Assembly (NCBI GenBank): GCA_947448135.1
Contig: CANFLZ010000013.1
Span: 1-52,774 of the forward strand
DNA from: Flavobacteriales bacterium
Lineage (GTDB): Bacteria > Bacteroidota > Bacteroidia > Flavobacteriales_D > Sanyastnellaceae
Reading direction: 5' to 3'
Length of the DNA stretch: 52,774 nucleotides
Below are positions 26,369-37,372 of the stretch, piece after piece (the first letter of the stretch is position 1; each line of letters starts with the position of its first letter). The notes under the pieces were generated by a model. The model was not told the DNA's origin. It searched no databases and saw nothing but the letters and a program-made list of their open reading frames with translations. Both the position numbers and the translations under genes were made by a program.

Positions 26369-26400
26369 AATGAGTCCGGGAAAAGGCTCAAGGTGAAAGT

Positions 26401-28407
26401 ATGATCAGAAAAATTGTCTTCATTATCGCGGCATGCATGCCTTGTTTTGCTTTGATGTCTCAAAGCCTAGAGTCACGTGATTCAGTGCCCACGCGGTTAA
26501 CTGATTCGAAGCAATATGTCATACCCAGTTCGGACCTCTCTGAATTGGAGATTCGTGTATTTGTGCGACGCAATGCGCAGATAACCTGCGACACCAATTT
26601 TATTTGGGCCAATCAATCCATGGATTTGGGAAGGGCATTGTGTCGTGATGGAAGAATTGCAGGATTCCAATATGGCCCTGCGGGCACAGCCTGTCTGATA
26701 CGTATCGGTGGATTGTCTCCCAATCATACATCTTTGAGTTATCAGGGGATTCCGTTAAATTCGATGACACTAGGGCAAGCAGATTTTTCTCTATTACCGA
26801 CCTTTTTCTTCGATGGTTTTTTTAGTCAAGGCACGATGGAGGGCACATACAGCGGCAGTCCTGGGGTTGGTGGAGGAATTGTTCTGCAAAGCAATAACCT
26901 GCAAGACCATGTCTCCAAGATTAAATATTGGACGGAGGGCAATAGCCTGAATAATTTCTCTCAAGGTTTGGGTATAGCTCAATCATTGAACTGGCACCGA
27001 ATGTCCTTTCGTTATTCGGCAAGAGCTGTCCGGAATCATTACAGCAACCATTTTTACTATAAGGACATTACGACCATCCATGCACCACTGAAAGAACAAA
27101 CGAATAATGATGGAGATCAAAATGCTGGAATGGTCAAGCTTGAAGTGGAGGGCGGGAGAGGTACTTTGGAAATCATGCATTGGAGTGTCATTCGCGATAT
27201 GGAGCTTCCCAATAGGATGGGACAGGAGGCAGCACAAAATTGGCAATATCAATGGGATGTTCAACACCGAAGCAAAATAGAATGGAGGAGAGATAACTTC
27301 GAGATGAAGAATTATATCTTGAATTGGAAAGCGGGCAACTTTTTCTGGGTAGATGCGCAGACTTATACCCAACGTTATTTATTTGTCGCTGATCAGGTCA
27401 GCACGACCAACTCCCACCAGAACATGATGTACTGGCAAGGCACAATGGAGCACCGTGGAAATCTAACGGAGGTAAGAGGAGACAATCGTTGGGTGCGTGT
27501 TGTTTACAATGACAACCAATCCATCAGCCGCAATATTCCGACGCTCTATTTCAGTCATCAGCGAAGTATCTTTTCGAGCGATTTTTTATGGACGATCAAA
27601 GGTTTTGGTCAATGGTCCAATTGGGGCCATCAAGGCTGGAATCAGCAGTATACAATTGAAGGATCTTGGCAAATGCCCAGACGTGTTTTCGAGTCTAGTT
27701 GGGTGACGCAGGCATTTGTTCGTCAGCGTATGCCAGACTTTAATGAGTTGTACTGGCCAGGCTCAGGCAATGCCCATCTCAAGCAAGAGACAGCGCAAGG
27801 GATGAAGACAGTATGGACCACTTCCCTAACCGGCAAGCCATTGCTGCAGGGATATTATTCCACATTGATTTCCTTGGACTACACCTATCGTTTGGTGGAT
27901 CAATGGATTCAATGGGTGCCAATGCCTAATGGCCTTTGGCAGCCTCAGAATTGGAAAACAGTTATTGGTCAAGAATCCAATGTGCTGATCAAAAATACTT
28001 GGCGTCGTGGCCCGCACAATGTTCAATGGAATGGCGGTTGTGAATGGCTGAACAACAAAGCCTGGAAAATGGGTGAGGGGCAAGGTGCTGCCAAGTCGTT
28101 GCCTTACGCACCTCATTGGCGCTTTCAAAGTGAAGTGGGATACGGTCATTCCCAAGGATGGCAAATTCTTTGGCGAATGAAACATATTGGTTGGCGTTAT
28201 ACCAACGAAACGGAAGATCAGTCCATGGTTCTTCCTGCGGTCAATCTCATGGATTGCAGTTTACAACGCACTTTCAAGTCTTCCGGTTATCAATGGAGTT
28301 TTGGTCTGGGATGTGATAATTTGGGAAATGTTTTTTACCAAGAAGTTTCCGGTTATGCCCTTCCTGGAAGAGTTTGGAACATTCAAATCAATTTAGAAAT
28401 CAAATAA
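26401..28407 (+). CDS. btuB: TonB-dependent vitamin B12 receptor, BtuB-like
   Basis: This 668-residue outer-membrane barrel protein would import cobalamin using TonB energy. It has a signal peptide (residues 1-20, ending MSQS) and a plug domain at ~45-165 with IRIGGLSPNHTSLSYQGIPL near residues 98-117 and GSPGVGGGIVLQSNN near 150. The rest is rich in aromatic beta strands and ends NIQINLEIK. It lacks the N-terminal carboxypeptidase-like domain of SusC-type receptors. The B12 substrate is inferred from the riboswitch 33 bp upstream and from the BtuG-like gene 2 bp downstream, not from the protein itself. Confidence 0.88.
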   Translation: MIRKIVFIIAACMPCFALMSQSLESRDSVPTRLTDSKQYVIPSSDLSELEIRVFVRRNAQITCDTNFIWANQSMDLGRALCRDGRIAGFQYGPAGTACLIRIGGLSPNHTSLSYQGIPLNSMTLGQADFSLLPTFFFDGFFSQGTMEGTYSGSPGVGGGIVLQSNNLQDHVSKIKYWTEGNSLNNFSQGLGIAQSLNWHRMSFRYSARAVRNHYSNHFYYKDITTIHAPLKEQTNNDGDQNAGMVKLEVEGGRGTLEIMHWSVIRDMELPNRMGQEAAQNWQYQWDVQHRSKIEWRRDNFEMKNYILNWKAGNFFWVDAQTYTQRYLFVADQVSTTNSHQNMMYWQGTMEHRGNLTEVRGDNRWVRVVYNDNQSISRNIPTLYFSHQRSIFSSDFLWTIKGFGQWSNWGHQGWNQQYTIEGSWQMPRRVFESSWVTQAFVRQRMPDFNELYWPGSGNAHLKQETAQGMKTVWTTSLTGKPLLQGYYSTLISLDYTYRLVDQWIQWVPMPNGLWQPQNWKTVIGQESNVLIKNTWRRGPHNVQWNGGCEWLNNKAWKMGEGQGAAKSLPYAPHWRFQSEVGYGHSQGWQILWRMKHIGWRYTNETEDQSMVLPAVNLMDCSLQRTFKSSGYQWSFGLGCDNLGNVFYQEVSGYALPGRVWNIQINLEIK

Positions 28408-28409
28408 TC

Positions 28410-29450
28410 ATGAAAATAAATGCTATTGTAAGTCTCTCGCTATCGATGTTGTTGTTGACATCTTGCGATCCTTTTGAACCCAACAACACAACCTCTAATG
28501 ATTACTCCACCGGAGTGTGGATCATGAATGAAGGAAATTTTGGACAGAGCAACGGAGGTGTCACCATTCAGCAAAGTGGAACCCGTTACGCCGATCCATT
28601 TTATTCGGTAAATGGCGTGCACATGGGCGATGTGTTGCAGCGTGTGGTTCGCCAAGATGGTAAGTTCTACGCGGTATGCAATGGTTCCAATAAGATCGTC
28701 GTGGGGAATAGTGGCGATTTAAAAGTGCTTTTCGAAATTTCGTCTTTGGATTACCCACGAGATTTGGTGGTGCACAGTGGATATATCTACGTTGCTGAAG
28801 GAGCATCCTCCGGCAAAGTAGGGAAGTTCGATGCCTCTTCAGGCCAGTGGATTGCAGATCTCGCGGTTGGCAATGGACCCGAAAGATTGATGGTAGCGAA
28901 CAATCAACTTTGGGTGGCGAATAGCGGTGGCTGGGTTACAGACAATTCTGTTTCGGTGATTGACTTGGCTACTTTTTCTATTTTAGGAACAGTGACCGTA
29001 GGCGATCGTCCATCGGATTTGGCCTATGATGCGGTTTCTGGCGAAATGGAGGTTTTGGGAATGGGTGAAACTTTGTATGATATCAATTGGAATGTCACGG
29101 GGCACACCTCCGCAACTTTGACAAGTGTGCGCTCTGATTTAACGATTGCAGGCCAAACGGTGGTTGGAGTAGCAGGTGATCATCCAAGATTTATGGATGT
29201 GTTGAATGGACAGATTTTGGTGGTCAATGGCGGTGTGGATGCTTATTCGAATACGCTATCCTTGTTGTGTGACAATTGCATCGCAGGAAATTTTTATTCA
29301 ATAGATGCCGTCAACGATGGACGTGTCTTTGTTACCAGTCAGCCGGACTTTACAACCAATTCCGCTGTCTTCGAATACAACTGGAACAATTTGCAATTGA
29401 ACAGAACATTGGAAGGAGGAATTGGATCTCATTCTGTGAGTGTGCAATAG
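28410..29450 (+). CDS. BtuG-like surface lipoprotein, YncE-type beta-propeller
   Basis: The start is the ATG 2 bp after the receptor's stop, giving a 346-residue lipoprotein: signal peptide with lipobox LLLTSC and acylated Cys19. Upstream frames add 12 codons without a signal. The body consists of repeated propeller blades (DYPRDLVVHSGYIYVAEGAS, NGPERLMVANNQLWVANSGG, VGDRPSDLAYDAVSGE). Known BtuG proteins of gut Bacteroides are surface lipoproteins that bind B12 very tightly and pass it to BtuB, and they are encoded next to BtuB. Fold, lipobox and neighbour agree here, so a BtuG role is the best reading. Another YncE-type ligand is possible. Confidence 0.82.
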   Translation: MKINAIVSLSLSMLLLTSCDPFEPNNTTSNDYSTGVWIMNEGNFGQSNGGVTIQQSGTRYADPFYSVNGVHMGDVLQRVVRQDGKFYAVCNGSNKIVVGNSGDLKVLFEISSLDYPRDLVVHSGYIYVAEGASSGKVGKFDASSGQWIADLAVGNGPERLMVANNQLWVANSGGWVTDNSVSVIDLATFSILGTVTVGDRPSDLAYDAVSGEMEVLGMGETLYDINWNVTGHTSATLTSVRSDLTIAGQTVVGVAGDHPRFMDVLNGQILVVNGGVDAYSNTLSLLCDNCIAGNFYSIDAVNDGRVFVTSQPDFTTNSAVFEYNWNNLQLNRTLEGGIGSHSVSVQ

Positions 29451-29485
29451 AAAGTGATTCGGAATTTGTAAGCCTGCTTTTTCTT

Positions 29486-31025
<1,540 letters not shown>

Positions 31026-31033
31026 TTGAAAGC

Positions 31034-31912
31034 ATGCAACTACTAGACGGGTTATTGGTATCCAAAACGATCAAGCAAGAATTAACCGAAAAGGTTGCTA
31101 TTCGAAAAAGTCTAGGGAAAAAGGTTCCACATCTTGCCGCTATTATTGTGGGAAACGATGGAGCCAGCATGACTTATGTGGCCAGCAAGGTGAAATCTTG
31201 TGAGGAGGTAGGCTATGATTCTACTTTGATTCAGTTGCCTTCTGAAACAACAGAAGCGGAGCTTTTGCAGAAAATCCATCATTTGAACCAAGATGATGCT
31301 GTTGATGGATACATCGTTCAATTGCCCTTGCCCAAACACATCAACGAGCACAAGGTGCTGATGGCTGTTGATTATCGCAAAGATGTAGATGGTTTTCATC
31401 CGGAAAATGTGGGACGAATGGCGTTGGGATTGCCCTGCTTTTTACCCGCCACTCCAGCTGGAATTTTAGAGTTGCTCAAGCGATATAACATCGAAACGGA
31501 AGGTAAGAATTGCGTGGTCGTGGGAAGGTCACACATCGTGGGTATGCCCATGGGGTTGTTGATGCAGCGCAATGATTATCCGGGGAATGCCACAGTAACC
31601 GTGGTGCATTCCAAAACAAAGGATATCGAGAAGATTTGCAGTCAAGCAGATATTTTGATTGTTGCCATTGGAAAGCCTTTGATGATTACCAAAGAGATGG
31701 TCAAGCCAGGCGCAGTGGTGGTGGATGTGGGAATTACGAGAATTGAAGACTCCACGAAAAATAGTGGATTTCGTTTGGCTGGAGATGTAGACTTTCAGCA
31801 AGTTGCCGATCAAGTTTCATTTATTACTCCTGTTCCAGGCGGCGTTGGACCCATGACGATTGCTTCACTTTTGGTCAATACTTTTATAGCTGTAGAAAGA
31901 AAAGACGTATGA
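31034..31912 (+). CDS. folD: Bifunctional methylene-THF dehydrogenase/cyclohydrolase
   Basis: FolD interconverts 5,10-methylene-, methenyl- and 10-formyl-tetrahydrofolate. The 292-residue protein has [16 protein letters not shown] (catalytic Lys in the YxxxK set, near residue 50), [10 protein letters not shown] near 95, [28 protein letters not shown] (NADP loop) and the C-terminal [16 protein letters not shown]. Its TGA overlaps the ATG of the amylase gene (ATGA, 31909-31912). Being next to guaB and upstream of purine metabolism it fits a one-carbon/purine cluster. Confidence 0.96.
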   Translation: MQLLDGLLVSKTIKQELTEKVAIRKSLGKKVPHLAAIIVGNDGASMTYVASKVKSCEEVGYDSTLIQLPSETTEAELLQKIHHLNQDDAVDGYIVQLPLPKHINEHKVLMAVDYRKDVDGFHPENVGRMALGLPCFLPATPAGILELLKRYNIETEGKNCVVVGRSHIVGMPMGLLMQRNDYPGNATVTVVHSKTKDIEKICSQADILIVAIGKPLMITKEMVKPGAVVVDVGITRIEDSTKNSGFRLAGDVDFQQVADQVSFITPVPGGVGPMTIASLLVNTFIAVERKDV

Positions 31913-34416
31913 AAAAAAATATAATGATCCTCATGCTGTGCGCCTTGCACAGCATTTTTTTTGGACAAAATAACATCCAGAAATTTCGACCAACACCACC
32001 CCCAAAAATGGAGTTCGTTCAGCGCCCATTGAGCCCCATTCGTCTGAGCGCTGGTGAAAATAAAATTGAATTAAAGGATTATTACATCAATGTTGATGGC
32101 ATTAAAACTGTCCATGTCAACGGTAAGAATTGCCCCATTAAAAATGGAGTAGTGACCATACAAGCTCCCTTGCAAAAGGCCGTTGGAGTTTTGGAATTGA
32201 ACTTGGGACGAGAGCTAATCGCCATTCCTATATTGGATGCAGATGCCAAAAAAGTGACCTTTGAATACAAACCCACATCAAGCAAGGTTAAATCAGTTGA
32301 GTTTGCTTCATCCCTGAATGGTTGGAATCGCTTGGCCTCGCCAATGTCCAAGCAAAAGAACGGAAATTGGACAATCGATTTTAATGTGGCAGATGGCGAA
32401 TATCCATACCGCATTTGGGAAGATGGCGTGGAAGGAATGGATGCCAATAACAAGGTGACACGCGATAACGGTCTCGGTGGATTAAACAATGTATGGCGTG
32501 TGGGATCAGTTGATTCACCATCAGCAAAAATCAGAACCAGTTTATTGGAAGGAAACAACATATACGTCTCAGCAGAAGGCGATATTGAAAATGTGGTTGC
32601 CTTTTTTAACAACGAAGTAATTTATCAAGGGAAATTGACCGACCAAAAACTGATGCTGACCTTGAATGAAGACCAGCAAGAAGGTTGGGTTAGGGTTTTT
32701 GCTTCCAGCAATGGCAAGCGAGTGAATGATCTTTTGATTCCGGTTACCAAGGGAACGGTATTGTTGAACGCTCGTTCTTTGCCCCGACAAGATGCGCATG
32801 CACAAGTGATGTACTTCATGATGGTGGATCGTTTTTCCGATGGCAAGAAAGACAACAATTTTCCGACTGACGATCCAACCATTATGCCGCGAGCCAATAC
32901 TTTGGGGGGCGATTTGGTAGGGATTCAAGGGAAGTTGGATGCCAATTATTTCAGCCAATTGGGCGTGAATACATTGTGGATTTCACCCATTTGTCGCAAT
33001 GTGGAAGGAGCGTGGGGTTTGTGGGACAAGGGTGGTGAGCGCAGTAAATTTTCTGCCTACCACGGTTATTGGCCCATTGCTTTGACCAAGATCGATCACC
33101 GATTTGGAACAGAAAATGAGTTGGATAGTTTGATCGATCATGTTCATGACCGTGACATGAACATCATCGTTGATTATGTGGCCCACCACGTGCACCAAGA
33201 TCATCCTTTGATCAAGAGCAAACCGGGATGGACAACGCCTCTGTATTTGCCAGATGGAACAATGAATACAGAAAAGTGGGATGAACATCGATTGACAACG
33301 TGGTTTGATACTTTTTTACCCACTTTCGATTTCTCCAAACCAGAAGTCGTCAATGCCATGACAGACACTGCTATGTTTTGGTTAAAGAACTATGACATCG
33401 ATGGATTTAGACACGATGCCACCAAACACATCAGTACGGATTTCTGGAGGACTTTGACCTATAAAACAAAAAGAGATTTCCCAAATCGTTCGGTGTATCA
33501 AATTGGCGAAACTTACGGGAGTCCAGGTTTGATTCAGAGCTATATCGGAAGTGGCATGTTGGATGCTCAATTTGATTTCAATTTGTATGATGCGATGGTG
33601 GATGCTTTTGCAAAAGAGACCAGCACGTTTGCCAACTTGCAAAAAATCACAGAAGAGTCGTTGCGTTATTATGGATCCCACCATTTGATGGGTGTAATTT
33701 CAGGCAATCAAGACCGCGCCAGATTCATATCGTATGCCGATGGCAGTATCAAAATGGACGAAGATGCAAAACTTGCGGGATGGTCCAGAGATATTCGAAA
33801 CCAAGGATTCAATGGCTATCGTAAACTGGAGCAAATGATGGCCTTTATGATGACTGTTCCTGGTGTTCCTTGTATTTATTATGGTGATGAAATTGGTATG
33901 CCCGGTGGTAACGATCCGGATAACCGACGCATGATGACTTTTGATCAGTTGAATGTGGATCAGAGAAAATTGAAAGCAAGTGTCAGCAAGCTGGCCCAGT
34001 TGAGAAACAAGAACATGGCCTTGATTTATGGCGATTTGGAATTCTTGAAAAACGACGGGAAAGTTTTGGCTTACACACGTCAATATTTTGGCGAGGTTGT
34101 ATTGGTGGTTTTTGATAAGTCAGACAAGAGTCATCGAGATTCCAATTGGGTTGAAGTTCCAGCGCCTGTTGTTTTTCATAACAAATATTTCAAAGGAGAA
34201 ATGGGTTCGCTTTGGAAATTTGAAAATGGAAAGTGGTATGTTTTGTTGGGCGGAAAAGGATACGATGTCTTTACCAGCATCAGCAGCAAGGAATATTTGA
34301 AATTGAAAAGCAAGGCAGATGAGAAAAGTCCTGCTCCGCAAAGAATCAATGTAGATCCGGCCCATCCAAAAGAAAAACCAGAAGAAATCAAACCAAGTAA
34401 GGTGAAGCGTCCATGA
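31909..34416 (+). CDS. Exported GH13 alpha-amylase-family protein
   Basis: The 835-residue protein has a signal peptide ([15 protein letters not shown]) and an N-terminal part (~100-270) of Ig-like/CBM48-type domains. The GH13 barrel spans about 290-690: region [14 protein letters not shown] near 418, nucleophile Asp503 in DGFRHDAT, acid/base Glu534 in IGETYG. Region IV reads GNQD (600-602) where most GH13 enzymes have NHD. The C-terminal ~40 residues are a Lys/Pro-rich tail. Likely action is cleavage of alpha-1,4 glucans or cyclodextrins in the periplasm or at the surface. The gene is oddly placed, overlapping folD and prmC by 4 bp each. Confidence 0.85.
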   Translation: MKKNIMILMLCALHSIFFGQNNIQKFRPTPPPKMEFVQRPLSPIRLSAGENKIELKDYYINVDGIKTVHVNGKNCPIKNGVVTIQAPLQKAVGVLELNLGRELIAIPILDADAKKVTFEYKPTSSKVKSVEFASSLNGWNRLASPMSKQKNGNWTIDFNVADGEYPYRIWEDGVEGMDANNKVTRDNGLGGLNNVWRVGSVDSPSAKIRTSLLEGNNIYVSAEGDIENVVAFFNNEVIYQGKLTDQKLMLTLNEDQQEGWVRVFASSNGKRVNDLLIPVTKGTVLLNARSLPRQDAHAQVMYFMMVDRFSDGKKDNNFPTDDPTIMPRANTLGGDLVGIQGKLDANYFSQLGVNTLWISPICRNVEGAWGLWDKGGERSKFSAYHGYWPIALTKIDHRFGTENELDSLIDHVHDRDMNIIVDYVAHHVHQDHPLIKSKPGWTTPLYLPDGTMNTEKWDEHRLTTWFDTFLPTFDFSKPEVVNAMTDTAMFWLKNYDIDGFRHDATKHISTDFWRTLTYKTKRDFPNRSVYQIGETYGSPGLIQSYIGSGMLDAQFDFNLYDAMVDAFAKETSTFANLQKITEESLRYYGSHHLMGVISGNQDRARFISYADGSIKMDEDAKLAGWSRDIRNQGFNGYRKLEQMMAFMMTVPGVPCIYYGDEIGMPGGNDPDNRRMMTFDQLNVDQRKLKASVSKLAQLRNKNMALIYGDLEFLKNDGKVLAYTRQYFGEVVLVVFDKSDKSHRDSNWVEVPAPVVFHNKYFKGEMGSLWKFENGKWYVLLGGKGYDVFTSISSKEYLKLKSKADEKSPAPQRINVDPAHPKEKPEEIKPSKVKRP

Positions 34417-35267
34417 ATGGCCAATTGAGCGGTAATCGGTTAAAGGACGTTGTCAATTGGATTGAGGAAAGACTTTCAGCAAAGGACAAAAGAGAACGGG
34501 ATAATTTCCGCAAGGTATTGCTTCAATCTTTATTGGATGTTTCGCCGGTCGATACCATTCTGCACGGTGACCGAACATTTTCAGAGTCTGAGATTTTAAA
34601 AATTCATTTTGCACTCAAGAAAATTGAGGCGGGACAACCGCTGCAATATGCGGTGAATGAAAGTTTTTTCAGAGGTAGATCGTTTAGTTTGGATCACGAT
34701 GTGTTGATTCCCCGACCAGAAACTGAGGAGTTGGTTCAAGCGGTCATTCCTTACATTTTACCAACCGATCGTGTTTGGGATATTGGGACAGGATCAGGAT
34801 GTATCGCTATCAGCATCGCATTGGAAACCGGCGTTCCAGTTGAAGCTTGGGATGTCTCAGAAAAGGCATTGCGCGTGGCCAAGGCCAACGCAATACGATT
34901 GAATGCACAGGTTGAATTTGTTCAAGCGGATATTCTAACTACGGAAACCATCCAACATCAAGCTTCTGTTTGGATCAGCAATCCTCCTTATGTTTTGGAG
35001 AGCGAGAAAAATGGTATGCAATCAGAGGTTGTCAATCATGAGCCGCATGTGGCGCTTTTTGTTCCTGACAATGACCCATTGTTGTTTTATAGCCAGATCG
35101 CTCGATTGGCTCAATCAGCGAATAGCCCTTGTCGAATGGTGGCATTTGAAGTTCATGAGAATTTTGCGATGGAGGTTGCGGAATTGTTTGACACGAACAA
35201 TTGGCAGGTGCGTATAATCACTGATTTACAGGAAAAAAATAGAATTGTTTTCGCTGAAAAGAAATAA
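34413..35267 (+). CDS. prmC: Release factor glutamine methyltransferase
   Basis: PrmC methylates the Gln of the GGQ motif of release factors RF1/RF2. The 284-residue product has the SAM motif VWDIGTGSGCIAISIALETG near residue 115-134 and the catalytic NPPY in ISNPPYVLESEKNGM near 188. The N-terminal helical domain (IHFALKKIEAGQPLQYAV, near 65) is typical. The ATG overlaps the amylase stop (ATGA). Its substrate RF1 is encoded elsewhere in this window (47763). Confidence 0.94.
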   Translation: MNGQLSGNRLKDVVNWIEERLSAKDKRERDNFRKVLLQSLLDVSPVDTILHGDRTFSESEILKIHFALKKIEAGQPLQYAVNESFFRGRSFSLDHDVLIPRPETEELVQAVIPYILPTDRVWDIGTGSGCIAISIALETGVPVEAWDVSEKALRVAKANAIRLNAQVEFVQADILTTETIQHQASVWISNPPYVLESEKNGMQSEVVNHEPHVALFVPDNDPLLFYSQIARLAQSANSPCRMVAFEVHENFAMEVAELFDTNNWQVRIITDLQEKNRIVFAEKK

Positions 35268-35284
35268 CCCAGTAATTTTAGCCC

Positions 35285-35929
35285 ATGATAGTTTCACCTT
35301 CAGTTCTGAGTGCCGATTTTGCCAACTTGCAACGCGATGTTGAGATGCTCAATGCATCATCAGCGCAATGGATTCATATCGACATCATGGATGGCGAATT
35401 TGTTCCCAATATTTCCTTCGGACTGCCTGTCACAGCAGCAATCGCAAAGCATGCCAAGAAAGTGATGGATGTGCATTTGATGATCATCAATCCAGATCGA
35501 TATATTGTAGATTTCAAAAATGCGGGCGCCGAATATTTGACTGTTCATTTCGAAGCGTGCACCCATCTGCATCGCACGATTCAAAGCATTCATGCCCATG
35601 GAATGAAAGCTGGAGTAGCGCTGAATCCGCATACGCCAGTTAGTGTATTGAAGGATGTTTTGTGTGATTTGGATTTGGTGTTAATCATGTCCGTGAATCC
35701 AGGTTTTGGGGGGCAAACTTTTATTGAACGGACCTATTCCAAAATAAAAGAATTAAAACAGATGATTCTAGAGGGAGGTTACAACACCCTGATTGAAGTG
35801 GATGGAGGCGTGAATGGCGATAATGCAACTTTGCTCAAAGAGGCTGGGGCCGATGCATTGGTTGCTGGTAATTATGTCTTTAAACACAACAACCCTTTGG
35901 AGGCAATCGAAACGATAAAAAATTGTTGA
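35285..35929 (+). CDS. rpe: Ribulose-phosphate 3-epimerase
   Basis: Rpe interconverts ribulose-5-P and xylulose-5-P in the pentose phosphate pathway. The 214-residue TIM barrel shows SPSVLSADFANLQRDVEML at the N-terminus, HIDIMDGEFVPNISFG (metal-binding His and catalytic Asp), VNPGFGGQTFI near 140 and EVDGGVNGDN near 175. Length is standard. It lies 17 bp after prmC and 2 bp before the next gene. Confidence 0.97.
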   Translation: MIVSPSVLSADFANLQRDVEMLNASSAQWIHIDIMDGEFVPNISFGLPVTAAIAKHAKKVMDVHLMIINPDRYIVDFKNAGAEYLTVHFEACTHLHRTIQSIHAHGMKAGVALNPHTPVSVLKDVLCDLDLVLIMSVNPGFGGQTFIERTYSKIKELKQMILEGGYNTLIEVDGGVNGDNATLLKEAGADALVAGNYVFKHNNPLEAIETIKNC

Positions 35930-35931
35930 TT

Positions 35932-36507
35932 ATGGCAAAGAAGAGCACTATGGAACCATTCGGAACATTTAAGTTTCGAGTAATTGTCGATACGGAAGAA
36001 GATGTATTTCGTGATTTGGAATTGGCGACTTCTTCTACGTTTGCCGAATTGCATCGCTCTATTTTAGAGCACTTTGATTTTGAAGATGGCGAAATGGCGA
36101 GTTTCTATCTCAGCAATGAAGAGTGGGAAAAGGGATTGGAAATTCCTTTGATGGATATGGGAGATGGCGTGGTGAGCATGGACAATGCTGTTTTACATGA
36201 AATGGTTCATCAAGTAGGTGACAAAATTCTGTATTTGTACGATTTCATGCGCATGTGGATTTTTTATGTGGAATTGGTTGAAGTAGGAACTTCTCAAGAT
36301 GATAAGGCTTACCCCCATTTGGCGCTTTCATTTGGCGATGCACCAGATCAAGATTCAAAAGAAATGGATGCCATGTTTGAAGGAGATGGAGTGGAGGAAG
36401 ATTTGGGTGCAGAAGCTGGTGATGATGAAGAGGACGATGAGTATGGATTTGGAGATGATGAGAACTTTGATTCCAACGAATTCGATGGTTATTATGAAGA
36501 GCGTTAA
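35932..36507 (+). CDS. pRiA4b ORF-3-like protein (IS1096 passenger TnpR-like family) with acidic tail
   Basis: The 191-residue protein starts at ATG 35932, 2 bp after rpe. Residues ~10-130 match the plasmid pRiA4b ORF-3-like family: FKFRVIVDTEEDVFRDLELA, FAELHRSILEHFDFEDGEMA and GDKILYLYDFMRMWIFYVEL. The last ~60 residues are highly acidic (EDLGAEAGDDEEDDEYGFGD). The name of the family derives from mobile elements, but no transposase, resolvase or terminal repeat is near, and it is embedded in a housekeeping cluster. Function is unknown. Its 3' end overlaps the DUF1573 gene by 14 bp. Confidence 0.82.
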   Translation: MAKKSTMEPFGTFKFRVIVDTEEDVFRDLELATSSTFAELHRSILEHFDFEDGEMASFYLSNEEWEKGLEIPLMDMGDGVVSMDNAVLHEMVHQVGDKILYLYDFMRMWIFYVELVEVGTSQDDKAYPHLALSFGDAPDQDSKEMDAMFEGDGVEEDLGAEAGDDEEDDEYGFGDDENFDSNEFDGYYEER

Positions 36508-37006
36508 TATCAATGTATGTTTTTTTGTTTTGATGTTGTTTCTCGGAACAGCCTGTCAAAACAACGGCTCTGGTAATGTAAGTTCTGACATGATTCACTT
36601 CTCTGCTACAGCATCTGAAGAGAAAGAAGAGTATGAAGGACCTCAAATTCAATTTGACTCAACGTCTTTTGATTTTGGTGTAATGGCTGTTGGGCAAACA
36701 GTACAGCACACTTTTCAGTTTTTAAATGCAGGAAAGTCGGCTTTGATCATTTCAGATGTTCGTCCTTCTTGTGGCTGCACCAGTTTGAAGGATTGGCCCA
36801 AGGATCCCATTGCACCTGGTGAATCAGGAGAGATTGTGATTGAGTTCAAGGCATCAGCTGAATCTGGAAATGTCAAGAAGAAAATCGATATTGCCACCAA
36901 TGCAGAGCCCAAGGATTACATCTTGTACATCCAAGGCAAAGTTGTTGGTGTGGGAGTTGAAAACAAAACACAAGAAGGAAAAATGCATATGGAGCGTACT
37001 CGATAA
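36494..37006 (+). CDS. DUF1573 domain lipoprotein
   Basis: The ATG at 36494 gives a 170-residue protein with a signal peptide and a possible lipobox cysteine (FLGTACQNN, Cys near residue 21). The same frame runs open upstream over the acidic coding region, but those residues have no signal peptide, so 36494 is chosen. The core is DUF1573, an Ig-like domain frequent in Bacteroidota: FDFGVMAVGQTVQHTFQFLN near 55-74, ADVRP-type ISDVRPSCGCTSLKDWPK, and EIVIEFKASAESG. Function is not established. It overlaps the previous gene by 14 bp and yajC starts 38 bp later. Confidence 0.85.
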   Translation: MKSVNINVCFFVLMLFLGTACQNNGSGNVSSDMIHFSATASEEKEEYEGPQIQFDSTSFDFGVMAVGQTVQHTFQFLNAGKSALIISDVRPSCGCTSLKDWPKDPIAPGESGEIVIEFKASAESGNVKKKIDIATNAEPKDYILYIQGKVVGVGVENKTQEGKMHMERTR

Positions 37007-37011
37007 TGCAT

Positions 37012-37019
37012 TAGATTTG
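37012..37019 (+). promoter_or_regulatory. Possible internal promoter -7 element of yajC
   Basis: TAGATTTG fits TAnnTTTG exactly and is 25 bp ahead of the yajC ATG, but I see no TTG at the usual distance. It may give yajC extra transcription independent of guaB. Confidence 0.35.
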
Positions 37020-37044
37020 TTCAGAAATTTAAAAACAGAAAAAG

Positions 37045-37338
37045 ATGATTTTTTTACAACAAGGTGGAGGTGGTTTGGGAACATTGATCATGTTTGGTGG
37101 AATGTTCGTTATCATGTATTTTTTCATGATTCGTCCACAAATGAAAAAACAAAAGGAAGCCAAGAAATTTCAAGAGGCTTTGCAAGTGGGCGATAAAGTC
37201 ATGACCCTTGGCGGTATTCATGGAAAAGTAGTTGAGATTGGTGAAACAGATATCGTAATGTCTATCGATCAAGGTCGTTTGCGCATCGAGAAAGCTGGTA
37301 TCAGCCCTTCTAAACAAGTTGAAGAAGGAAACAAATAA
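37045..37338 (+). CDS. yajC: Sec translocase accessory subunit YajC
   Basis: YajC is a single-span inner-membrane protein that binds SecDF. The 97-residue product has a Gly-rich N-terminus, a hydrophobic span ([18 protein letters not shown]) ending in the family's [13 protein letters not shown], and [19 protein letters not shown] in the cytosolic domain. Length is normal. It is the last gene before a strong terminator. Confidence 0.95.
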   Translation: MIFLQQGGGGLGTLIMFGGMFVIMYFFMIRPQMKKQKEAKKFQEALQVGDKVMTLGGIHGKVVEIGETDIVMSIDQGRLRIEKAGISPSKQVEEGNK

Positions 37339-37342
37339 TCAC

Positions 37343-37366
37343 AAGGGCTTAGGCCCTTTTTTTTTT
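37343..37366 (+). terminator. Intrinsic terminator after yajC
   Basis: AAGGGC (37343-37348), loop TTAG, GCCCTT (37353-37358), and a T tract to 37366. It closes the guaB-to-yajC cluster. The MscS gene begins 7 bp later and must therefore have its own promoter or readthrough. Confidence 0.82.
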
Positions 37367-37372
37367 AATGTT

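Noticed and set aside
26131-26463. 110-residue minus-strand frame over the riboswitch
   Set aside because: The DNA is explained by the cobalamin aptamer and the receptor's signal peptide on the plus strand.
36299-36493. Longer N-terminus of the DUF1573 protein
   Set aside because: It is the shifted translation of the acidic gene before it, Met/Lys-rich, and would hide the signal peptide that begins at 36494.
35932-36507. Mobile element call for the pRiA4b/IS1096-type gene
   Set aside because: No transposase, resolvase, terminal inverted repeats or target duplications were seen nearby.
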